Source of the DNA: Calditrichota bacterium
Lineage (GTDB): Bacteria; Calditrichota; Calditrichia; Calditrichales; Calditrichaceae
Direction of reading: 5' to 3'
DNA: 15,048 nucleotides
Assembly (NCBI GenBank): GCA_024278715.1
Contig: JAJRSN010000472.1
Span: forward strand, 1-15,048
In this document: positions 1-7,028 of the stretch, piece by piece
How the letters are laid out: the number at the start of each line of letters is the position of its first letter
Numbering within the stretch: the first letter of the stretch is position 1
The notes under the pieces: generated by a model
Seen by the model: only the letters and a program-made list of their open reading frames with translations
Told to the model about the DNA's origin: nothing
The model's database searches: none
Made by a program: the position numbers and the translations under genes

Positions 1-234
1 AACTTTCTTCTGCTTCTGAACAAGCACCAAATGGTCCGGATGACATTCCACATACACGGGTTTTTTCCGTTTGGTAACCACCACATCCTTGGATTTTACA
101 ATGATACTCGGCGCCAGAATGGAAACCACGCCTATGGAAATAATAATAAATGACAGTACCCCGGCAGTACAGGTCAAAATACTCAAAAAGGGAAACAGAG
201 TCGGTAAAAAACTTTGGGAACCGCGCTTGCTCAT
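1..234 (-). CDS. Small membrane protein, partner of TolQ-like protein (partial)
   Basis: The ATG at 234 opens a frame that runs off the left window edge; 78 residues are visible. The N-terminus is short and basic, followed by a long hydrophobic stretch at about residues 9-46 that could be one long or two short membrane segments, then a basic stretch (KRKK at 55-58) and a segment with PVYVEC at 59-64. It starts 15 bp after the stop of the TolQ-like gene, so the two are probably cotranscribed, and position and topology suggest the ExbD/TolR/MotB-like partner. However, the hydrophobic stretch has no Asp or Glu, whereas ExbD, TolR and MotB carry a key Asp there. The pattern LFPFLSILTCTAG reminds me of a little-characterised family found beside MotA/TolQ-like genes; that is from memory, not a search. 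Function unassigned. Confidence 0.8.
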   Translation of the reverse strand, partial: MSKRGSQSFLPTLFPFLSILTCTAGVLSFIIISIGVVSILAPSIIVKSKDVVVTKRKKPVYVECHPDHLVLVQKQKKV

Positions 235-249
235 AATAGGATCTCGATC

Positions 250-1632
250 TTATTCGTTCAACGGTGTTTTATGAGACAATGTTATGGTGACCGGTTTGCC
301 AAGATTTTCCATAATCGGTTTCAGCCCTTCCAGACCGTTTTTAATACCCTCCATGGTCTGATTCAGCGCCCGCTGCATTTGTTCTTCGTAGGTCAAATAG
401 GCGTTCAGTTTTTCGCTGGTCTTGGTATCTTTTGTCTCAAAGGCGTTGATGATCTTCTCCATTTCGGCTATCAGATTCTGGTAATAATCCTGCTGAGTTT
501 TAATTAACACGGATTTCAGGGCTTCGGGCAGCAACTCCATTGTACGGAAAATGGTATCAAGATGGCTGTTGACTTTTTCCAGCGACATTATTTGATCTGC
601 CCAGAATTCCTGACTATTATGTATTTTCACCATGGCTTTGCTGATTTCATCGTATTTTTGAACAGAATCGGTGAATACAATTTGCTGCTTTTGTATGTTT
701 TCGTTTAGCTGCGTTAACACCTGAACCGTCTTCGATAACGCCTTAAGATGATCTTCCAAAACCTTTTGATCCAACTGTTCTATTAGCTCTTCGAAGTGCT
801 TTTCTTTACTCTTCTCCTGAAAAATAGGATCCAGAATTTCATATTCGCAAAATTCATCAACCTCCAGCAACAGTTCGTCTTCTCTTTTTTTAAGGGCGGA
901 GGTAATCATCATCAAAGGGACAGTGATTAAAAGACTGAGTAATGTCGTATCAAAAGCAATCGCCAGACCGGTTGTAACGCCGCCCAAATGTCTGGTTACC
1001 TGCTCCAATTCTTTAGCCGATTCGATCACGGTGGAAAAATTGCTAACCGCGCTACTGATTCCCAAAACTGTGCCCGTAAAACCCAACAGAGGAATCACCG
1101 CCACAAGAACCCGTAAAATTGTGTAACTTAATTCAACATTTTCGGAATCGCGTTCGCTTTGCTCCAAAATTACTTCTCTTAAATCATTGCTTTCCATTCC
1201 GCTTTGATAAGCGGAAAACGCTCTTTGAATTCTTAAATACAGCCGGGTGTTTTCGACTTTGGCAACTTTTTCCTTTATTCTGTCTAAGATTTCATTCACG
1301 TCTTCCTTTAATTTCCAGGAAAAATATTTTTTAACTTCTTCAGCCTTGGATTCTTCCCATTTTATTTCTCTTTGTTTTAAGAAAGAAATAGCAAAAGACC
1401 AGGCGCCTAAAAAGGTGATTAAATACTGAATAAAACCCCGCTCAAGAAATAACGCACGGACGCTCTGGAAGCCTTTGATTTGACCGAGATAATAAATAAT
1501 AACAAGAAAAACAACCGTAAAAATTGCGCCTAAAAACAGGCTTCTTGTCAACGATAAAGAACGGAACCTCTTGGAATGAGATAAATTCCTGTTCTTACTA
1601 TCTGTCGAATGTTGATGGGCGTTCTTTTCCAT
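250..1632 (-). CDS. MotA/TolQ/ExbB-type proton channel family protein with long helical tail
   Basis: 460 residues from the ATG at 1632. Four hydrophobic segments are visible at about 31-50, 66-85, 171-196 and 221-245. The last two form the family core: PLLGFTGTVLG at 181-191 matches the TolQ/ExbB glycine-rich motif, and GGVTTGLAIAFDTTLL around 217-232 corresponds to the final helix. Residues from about 265 to 450 are charged, helical and probably coiled-coil, far longer than the tail of TolQ (about 230 residues in all). Family members form inner-membrane pentamers that use ion flow to move a partner. It lies 51 bp downstream of the TPR/pseudocaspase gene and 15 bp before the small membrane protein gene, so the three look like one operon. 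Asp228 sits inside the last membrane helix, which is notable because the partner's helix has no acid. Assignment to the superfamily is firm; the driven process is unknown. Confidence 0.9.
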   Translation of the reverse strand: MEKNAHQHSTDSKNRNLSHSKRFRSLSLTRSLFLGAIFTVVFLVIIYYLGQIKGFQSVRALFLERGFIQYLITFLGAWSFAISFLKQREIKWEESKAEEVKKYFSWKLKEDVNEILDRIKEKVAKVENTRLYLRIQRAFSAYQSGMESNDLREVILEQSERDSENVELSYTILRVLVAVIPLLGFTGTVLGISSAVSNFSTVIESAKELEQVTRHLGGVTTGLAIAFDTTLLSLLITVPLMMITSALKKREDELLLEVDEFCEYEILDPIFQEKSKEKHFEELIEQLDQKVLEDHLKALSKTVQVLTQLNENIQKQQIVFTDSVQKYDEISKAMVKIHNSQEFWADQIMSLEKVNSHLDTIFRTMELLPEALKSVLIKTQQDYYQNLIAEMEKIINAFETKDTKTSEKLNAYLTYEEQMQRALNQTMEGIKNGLEGLKPIMENLGKPVTITLSHKTPLNE

Positions 1633-1640
1633 AAATTTTG

Positions 1641-1645
1641 CCTCC
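1641..1645 (-). promoter_or_regulatory. Ribosome binding site deciding the start of the TolQ-like gene
   Basis: On the minus strand GGAGG lies 8 nt before the ATG at 1632. An in-frame GTG at 1647 overlaps this site and would add five residues, so the ATG is the better start. Confidence 0.75.
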
Positions 1646-1683
1646 ACCTTTGCTCAATCATTGGCATATAGAATTTGTTCAAA

Positions 1684-4600
1684 TTACTGATTTTTAAAAC
1701 CAAATAAAATTGTCTGCCGTTTAAAATCGCCCAATATGAATTCCCGTTTCTGCTTTTTGGATTTCAGATAATTGTAAATTTCTCCTAATGTGATTTTGCG
1801 ATCTTTGTTTTTATCGGCATTTCCCTGCAAAGCCTTAACTAAAAGAGAAGTGAAAAAACTCGGCTTGTTCTTCTTTGTTCTCGTTTTTGAAATACCGTTG
1901 CCCATGCTCAAAATATTGATTTGCGGTTTTTCCTTCTTGTCGCTGAAATTGAGCGCAGCGGATAAGGCGTCGGAATACGCGCTTAACTCCTTAAAATTAG
2001 GCTTGTAAAAATTGGCGTCAATAAAACACGAAACCATTCTCGCCGGAACGGTTTTTAAGGTTTGATACAAAAGATCGAAATTTATTGCCGTGCCAAAAAG
2101 ATTGTCCACTTGCGAATCCTGAGTTAACAAATAAATATTTTGCGGAGACTTTTCCCCGGTAATAATTCCCTGCCCCGTAAAATAGATAAGCACCTCGTCC
2201 TGAGGTTCAACATAGCGGGCAATGGTGCGAATACCGTCCAGAATCGCCGAATACGTGGGTTGAATGCCGGTGGACAAAGCTAAAATCAGGATGTTGTTTT
2301 TAGGAATAGCCAGACCCGCTTCGGAGGATAACAACCGGCGGATTGCCTTGACATTTTCTTCGGCTGAGGGTAGATCGGGAATGGCGGGATCCTCATAATC
2401 GCCGACGGCAATAATGAGCGCCCAGCGGTTGGCTCCCCTCAATTTTTTGGGCGTGGTCTCAAATGCGTAAAGCAGTTTGGCAATTCTACCGACTCGGACG
2501 GTGCTCTCAGTTTCGTAGCCGTCTTTAAACCGGGCGTGGACGGTTAAAAAATTAGCTCCTGGTACCAAAGGGAAATCGGTTACTTTAAACGGAATGGCTT
2601 CGGGGTAAATTTCAAAATCCGGCATCTTTTTAAGTTTTAACTGCGGTCCTGTGTCTTTGATCGGTTTTCCGTTCAAATCCAGAGAAGTCGGTTTTTTGCC
2701 CCTGGTAATAAATCCTTCCACCGTAATAGACGAAGCGCGGGTGTGATGCCCGTCTTTAGGATACGTAATAATAACTTTAGGCGCCTGGATTAATTTCAGG
2801 CTGCTGCTATTGCGTAAATGATCAGGCGCAATGCTAACATCAAACTCGGCTTGCTTATTTACCTCTTCCGCCACTTTTTCCGAAGAAATTTCCGATAACC
2901 GAAAGCGATTGTTTATTTCCAGGCTGGTAAAACGATCTTCATATTTCTGGAAAGTATCCATTAGTCCCTGCTTTTGCTGCGCCGCGATTACTTCGGGCTT
3001 TTCGCTAATGGCAACGACTTTTAAATTTATATCGCGTTTTCGGTAACTTTCCTGTATCCAAAAATTATTGGGATACATCTTTTCGGCGATCGCCAGATAT
3101 TCATCGCGCGTTTTTTGATCTTTATTGCGCTCATAAGCCAGGGCAAGATACATGGCTAAAATTCCCTGAGCGTAACGATTATTGTCATTGTAATAAGTTT
3201 GTAAATCCAACAGATTGCTGATGGCTTCTTTAACCTTTCCTTCATAAGCTAAAAGCAGGTAATGGAAGGCGCGTAAATCCTTGTCCTGAGGCGAAATCTT
3301 TAACGCCCGGTCGATAATTTTTCTGGCTGCCTTCGGTTTTTTTCTGAACTGAAGCAGGAATCTGGCATAGTCGAGATAATTTTTAAGATTGTAGGGATGC
3401 TCCTTCAAAAGCTCTTTATAAATTTTTTCCGCCTCATTAAACTCTTTTAAACGAATCGCGGATAACGCCCAGTTGCGTTTAAAAGATGATTGTTCGGTGT
3501 GTTCGGTCGAAAGATTCTTAAAAATTTCCTTTGCCTTTTTGTAATCGTCCGTATAAAGGTAAACCAGCCCCAGGTTGCCTTTGGCGTAATAGTACCAGGG
3601 AATGGTTTTAATTATTTTATCGAACCAATATTCAGCCGAAACAAAATCGCGTGATTCCAGATAAAAAACGCCCATCAAATCCATGTTATACGGACTTTGG
3701 GGCGCGGCTTCGTAATATTTTCGCGTCCAGACTTCTGCTTCCAAAAAATTTCCCATTTTAATGTACAATTGCGCTATCGCTCGTAAAGCGGGAGTAACTC
3801 CCGACTGCAAAAGGATTGATCGTAAATAGTTGCGACCCGCCATCACAAAATTTTCCAGAAGTTCGTACAAACGTGCTTCCTGATAGGCGCGCGTGGCGGA
3901 TTCGGGATAGCTTTGCAGCATTCCGATCAGGGAGTAAATTTCATCTTCATTGCCCAGGTTTTTGTAACATTCCGCAATGGACGAAAACACCGAAAGGTCT
4001 TCGGGCTGAAAATTGCGGTACAGGGCATAGTAATTCAAAGCTTTTTGATATTGATGCATCTGTAAATAGATATCGCCTAATTTGTCATAACGCGCGTACG
4101 TCGAATCTTCGCGCATGGCTTGCCTGTAATTTTCCAGGGCTTGGTCGTATTTCCCCATTTCTTCCAACAACAGTCCGCGCAAAAAAAGCAAATGCGAATT
4201 TTTGGGATTTCTTTTCAATGCCTTGTTGTAATTTTTCAGCGCCTCCTGATAATCATTCATCAAATGCGCAAGATAACCCTTGTAATAATCGATATCTTCA
4301 TCCGGAATAAATTCGGACGCTTTTATTTGTTCTTCCAAAAACCTGCGCGCTTCTTCCAGGCGGTTCTGATAAACAAGAGACAGTGAAATTCTGCGTAAGG
4401 TGGTAAGGTTTTGCGGATTAAGCTTAAAAAGCGTTTTGTATTCGTTTTCGGCGCCTTTAAAATCGCCGTGCCGGAAGAGATATTCAGCCAGTAGTTGATG
4501 CGATTGCGGAAAATCGGGGAAACGGCGCACATACTCTTCCAGAGTGCTCTGGGCTTCGGTTAATTTACCGGACGCTTCCAGTATTAAGGTTTTCAGAACG

Positions 4601-6474
4601 TAGCCGTAGGGATCGTCAAAATTCCGCTGATTAGCTATTTCTTGTCCGACAATGGAATTAACGGTTGCAAGCGCCTGCTCAAAATAGCCAAGATCATAGT
4701 AATATCGGGCGAGATAATACAAATCTACGGGACGCCGTTTTTGACCTTCAATGGTTTGACGAAGAATTTTCAACCCGCTTTCTCTATCGTCTAATTTGGC
4801 GTACATTATGGCAACCTTGTAACGTCTTTGCGCATCCGTGGGTTTGTCTTTCAAAAGAAGTTTGTAGTAATAAAGCGCTTCTTTCCAGTTGTTGTTTTGT
4901 TCGTACAATTGGGCAATCTGCCGATAAAGATGACGATTGTCTGGTTCAAATTCCAGCAACAATTCCAGAAAGATGAAATACTCTCGGGTGGCTCCGGTCA
5001 ACTGCAGCGTTGTGAGATAGGGCTGGTAAACGGCGGGCTTTGTGATTCGCTGCCAGTTATTATTGTTCAGAATAAAATCATGGGCAATTCGTAAAGCCAC
5101 GTCGCCGTTTCCGTTCAAAGACAAAAACTTCAAAAGATTAACCCCGTCCTGTTCCAACCATTTCGGATTAGCCTTAATTCCCTTTTCCACCAATAGCCCG
5201 GCTTCGTCGAAAGCTCTGGATTTTCGCAAAAATTTGTAATAATTTTTTAAAGCCGCAATATCTCCCGGATTTTTCCGTAACGCCATATTGTAAACCCGCC
5301 TTGCCTTTTGCGGATAATAGTTTTCGTAAAACTGAGCCGCATCCGCCAATCGAAGGCTTTTTTGGGTCAGCAGTTCTTTAATAATAAGATTTGCTTTAGT
5401 GGTGTCTTTTTGCATTATTAAAATTTTAGCCATTCGCTTTTTATTGGCTTCGTCGTCGGGCAGCCGTTTTTTAGCTATCTTTAACGCCTCTTTCGAACGT
5501 CCGTTTTTAATATACAAGTCGGTCAGCATTTCCCATAATTGCACATTATTCGAAAAACGGAGCAATCCTTTTCGTATTATCTTTTCCGCCCGATCAAAAT
5601 CTTTTTCCACCGAATATAATTCGCCGATCCAGACATAATAAGCGAGCGTGTTGGGACTCTTTTTTAATTTTTCTTCAAAAAAGGAGATTACCGCCTTGCG
5701 TCCCTTTAATTTAAGATAGGCTTCGACAATATTAAATTCGTCCTTAGATTTTTCCGCGATTTTAAGCGCTTTCTTAAAATCATTCTGACGAATGTAAAAT
5801 CTTACAAAAGCGGTGTAAAGCCTGCCGCTGGCGCTTTTTTTCAATCCCTGAGAAAAAATTTTTTCCGCTTCTTTTATGCGACCTAAATTTTCCAGACAGC
5901 GGGCATAATTCATATAAATCGAATCAGCCCGAACCCCTTTGTCAATCGTTTGTTTGTAAAAATCGGCTCCGAGATCATAAAGCCTGTTCTGATAACAAAA
6001 ATCCGCGACTTTAAGCAGAAAATCCGTATTGTTCAAGCGCGTCTTCAATTCGCTTTTCAGCAGCTTCAATCCCCGCTCTGTAAAACCGGATTGCAGATAG
6101 GCGGAAATCAAATCAAGAAAATAGGTCGAATTTTTTTTGTCGGAAGAATAAGCTTTTCGGAAATGATCGATCGCGGCGGAATATTGGTAGTACTTTAAAT
6201 AAATTTTTCCCTTTAAACGATGCAATTCGTTTTCCGGAAGTTTGGAATCGAGCATCCTTATTTCTTTGGCAGCCTGACTTCGGAAGATTCCCTGCCAGGC
6301 TTCTTTTGACGTGAAATCTATTTTTAAGACTTCTTTGTAAATTTCGATAGCTTTATCGAATTGTTTACTGCGTTCAGCCCCGCGGGCGTCAATCAATTTT
6401 TGCGGAATGATCCCCGCCGCAAAGACAGCGCTTCCTAAAAACATGATTATTATTAACAATAATCTTCTGAACAC
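1684..6474 (-). CDS. Exported TPR protein with Ig-like domain and C-terminal pseudocaspase (C14-like) domain
   Basis: 1,596 residues from GTG 6474. A Sec signal peptide (basic start, hydrophobic core, FAAG near 20) predicts export to the periplasm. Residues about 25-1140 are amphipathic TPR-like helices, with room for roughly 30 repeats. A linker follows, then an Ig-like beta domain (about 1226-1330, opening with TYPKDG) and a caspase-like domain (about 1346-1596). The first strand WALIIAVGDY and an acidic EF-hand-like loop (D1554, N1556, D1558, E1565) fit bacterial C14 proteins. The usual catalytic His in GHG is Gln1435 (YFTGQG) and the usual Cys in DAC is Asn1488 (FIDANF), so protease activity is unlikely. 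It is first in an operon with a TolQ-like membrane protein, which recalls periplasmic TPR partners such as CpoB in tol-pal loci. A scaffold or binding role is inferred. GTG 6480 is an alternative start. Confidence 0.88.
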   Translation of the reverse strand: MFRRLLLIIIMFLGSAVFAAGIIPQKLIDARGAERSKQFDKAIEIYKEVLKIDFTSKEAWQGIFRSQAAKEIRMLDSKLPENELHRLKGKIYLKYYQYSAAIDHFRKAYSSDKKNSTYFLDLISAYLQSGFTERGLKLLKSELKTRLNNTDFLLKVADFCYQNRLYDLGADFYKQTIDKGVRADSIYMNYARCLENLGRIKEAEKIFSQGLKKSASGRLYTAFVRFYIRQNDFKKALKIAEKSKDEFNIVEAYLKLKGRKAVISFFEEKLKKSPNTLAYYVWIGELYSVEKDFDRAEKIIRKGLLRFSNNVQLWEMLTDLYIKNGRSKEALKIAKKRLPDDEANKKRMAKILIMQKDTTKANLIIKELLTQKSLRLADAAQFYENYYPQKARRVYNMALRKNPGDIAALKNYYKFLRKSRAFDEAGLLVEKGIKANPKWLEQDGVNLLKFLSLNGNGDVALRIAHDFILNNNNWQRITKPAVYQPYLTTLQLTGATREYFIFLELLLEFEPDNRHLYRQIAQLYEQNNNWKEALYYYKLLLKDKPTDAQRRYKVAIMYAKLDDRESGLKILRQTIEGQKRRPVDLYYLARYYYDLGYFEQALATVNSIVGQEIANQRNFDDPYGYVLKTLILEASGKLTEAQSTLEEYVRRFPDFPQSHQLLAEYLFRHGDFKGAENEYKTLFKLNPQNLTTLRRISLSLVYQNRLEEARRFLEEQIKASEFIPDEDIDYYKGYLAHLMNDYQEALKNYNKALKRNPKNSHLLFLRGLLLEEMGKYDQALENYRQAMREDSTYARYDKLGDIYLQMHQYQKALNYYALYRNFQPEDLSVFSSIAECYKNLGNEDEIYSLIGMLQSYPESATRAYQEARLYELLENFVMAGRNYLRSILLQSGVTPALRAIAQLYIKMGNFLEAEVWTRKYYEAAPQSPYNMDLMGVFYLESRDFVSAEYWFDKIIKTIPWYYYAKGNLGLVYLYTDDYKKAKEIFKNLSTEHTEQSSFKRNWALSAIRLKEFNEAEKIYKELLKEHPYNLKNYLDYARFLLQFRKKPKAARKIIDRALKISPQDKDLRAFHYLLLAYEGKVKEAISNLLDLQTYYNDNNRYAQGILAMYLALAYERNKDQKTRDEYLAIAEKMYPNNFWIQESYRKRDINLKVVAISEKPEVIAAQQKQGLMDTFQKYEDRFTSLEINNRFRLSEISSEKVAEEVNKQAEFDVSIAPDHLRNSSSLKLIQAPKVIITYPKDGHHTRASSITVEGFITRGKKPTSLDLNGKPIKDTGPQLKLKKMPDFEIYPEAIPFKVTDFPLVPGANFLTVHARFKDGYETESTVRVGRIAKLLYAFETTPKKLRGANRWALIIAVGDYEDPAIPDLPSAEENVKAIRRLLSSEAGLAIPKNNILILALSTGIQPTYSAILDGIRTIARYVEPQDEVLIYFTGQGIITGEKSPQNIYLLTQDSQVDNLFGTAINFDLLYQTLKTVPARMVSCFIDANFYKPNFKELSAYSDALSAALNFSDKKEKPQINILSMGNGISKTRTKKNKPSFFTSLLVKALQGNADKNKDRKITLGEIYNYLKSKKQKREFILGDFKRQTILFGFKNQ

Positions 6475-6479
6475 TCGCA

Positions 6480-6485
6480 CCCCCC
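6480..6485 (-). promoter_or_regulatory. G-run acting as ribosome binding site for the TPR/pseudocaspase gene
   Basis: On the minus strand a run of six G followed by TG lies 5 nt before GTG 6474, resembling GGAGGTG with one mismatch. The other GTG, at 6480, directly abuts the G-run and would have no spacer, which is why 6474 was chosen. Confidence 0.5.
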
Positions 6486-6496
6486 GTTAAAATAGT

Positions 6497-6521
6497 TTTA
6501 TAGTACAACGTTTACTATAAA
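6497..6521 (-). promoter_or_regulatory. 9-bp inverted repeat in the leader of the TPR/pseudocaspase operon
   Basis: The arms TTTATAGTA and TACTATAAA are perfect complements around a 7-nt centre (CAACGTT on the plus strand). The element ends 22 bp upstream of GTG 6474. It could be an RNA hairpin near the ribosome binding site or an operator for a dimeric regulator; the sequence alone does not decide. The symmetry is directly visible; the function is inferred. Confidence 0.5.
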
Positions 6522-6550
6522 CATAAGTTTAAAAAATCTGATAAATGCAC
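6515..6550 (-). other. Possible 11-codon upstream ORF
   Basis: A GTG at 6550, preceded directly by another G-run (6551-6556), opens a short frame reading VHLSDFLNLCL and stopping with TAG at 6515-6517. The stop falls inside the hairpin arm at 6513-6521. The frame differs from that of the large gene. The G-run abuts the start codon with no spacer, which weakens the case. It may be chance. Confidence 0.2.
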
Positions 6551-6695
6551 CCCCCCTAAAATCATGCGGAGCAATTTGCATATCGTTAAACCTGTGTTAA
6601 ATTCTTCATTTTGCCCGTCCCTGAACGGAAACGGAAAAAGAAAACCGGAAAAAATCGATTTAACAAGAACCTAATATATTGAATTCGTTCGCTTC

Positions 6696-6714
6696 AAGTA
6701 AACAAATTTTACTT
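6696..6714. repeat. Perfect inverted repeat AAGTAAA-N5-TTTACTT
   Basis: Seven-base arms flank CAAAT. It lies about 220 bp upstream of the TPR/pseudocaspase start and could serve as an operator, but AT-rich sequence produces such dyads by chance. Confidence 0.35.
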
Positions 6715-6794
6715 CCGTGTAAAGAAATACAGCCGAGATCAGAATCTAAAAATTTTCCTTATTTTTATCATTTAACCTTAAAACATCTTTTAAG

Positions 6795-6828
6795 CTTAGA
6801 TTCAGTGGGATTAATTCAACAATCTAAG
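6795..6828. repeat. Perfect inverted repeat CTTAGATT-N18-AATCTAAG
   Basis: Eight-base arms are separated by 18 bases, just upstream of the candidate pepF promoter. Arm spacing would suit a dimeric regulator or a small RNA stem; no function can be assigned. Confidence 0.35.
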
Positions 6829-6859
6829 TAGATTAAACGCATTAAGATATTGAGTTTGT

Positions 6860-6887
6860 TTGATTAAATCAAATTTTTGTATATACT
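6860..6887 (+). promoter_or_regulatory. Candidate sigma70-type promoter for pepF, overlapping a palindrome
   Basis: TTGATT (6860-6865) and TATACT (6882-6887) are 16 bp apart and match the -35 and -10 consensus at 4/6 and 5/6. Predicted transcription would begin near 6893, leaving about 135 nt of leader. The -35 lies within the palindrome TTTGATT-A-AATCAAA at 6859-6873, so a repressor could bind there. The consensus is borrowed from proteobacteria and may not apply. Confidence 0.35.
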
Positions 6888-7028
6888 AAACGAACTTCTA
6901 ACGTTCGGTTAATATAAATCGAATTATTTTTTAAGGCAATGGCTGCATATTTAATTTTTTAAAATCATTTTTTTTATTAATTTCTTTTCTTCTACCTTTA
7001 AATGTTTCACTAAAATATCGGAGTAATT

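Larger units (their letters stand above)
6475..7028. other. AT-rich divergent intergenic region (554 bp)
   Basis: This region separates the minus-strand envelope operon from plus-strand pepF and must carry promoters for both. It contains the leader hairpin and G-runs near 6480-6556, dyads at 6696-6714, 6795-6828, 6859-6873 and 6891-6907 (CGAAC/GTTCG, 7-nt centre), and a candidate promoter for pepF. No convincing minus-strand promoter, RNA gene or longer coding frame was seen. From about 6930 to 7028 it is mostly T-rich 5' untranslated sequence. Confidence 0.7.

Noticed and set aside
1..1632. Zorya-type defence system (ZorA/ZorB)
   Set aside because: The TolQ-like protein with a long tail recalls ZorA, but no OmpA-type peptidoglycan-binding domain, ZorC or ZorD-like helicase is visible, the partner lacks the Asp helix, and the upstream gene is a TPR/pseudocaspase protein. 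The missing left side prevents a firm exclusion.
3816..4310. 164-codon plus-strand frame inside the TPR gene
   Set aside because: It is antisense to a clearly coding TPR region and has no protein-like features of its own; treated as a shadow frame, as are the other frames opposite or within the genes listed.
6891..6907. Dyad CGAAC-N7-GTTCG in the pepF leader
   Set aside because: Arms of only 5 bp; noted in the intergenic entry but not strong enough for a separate feature.
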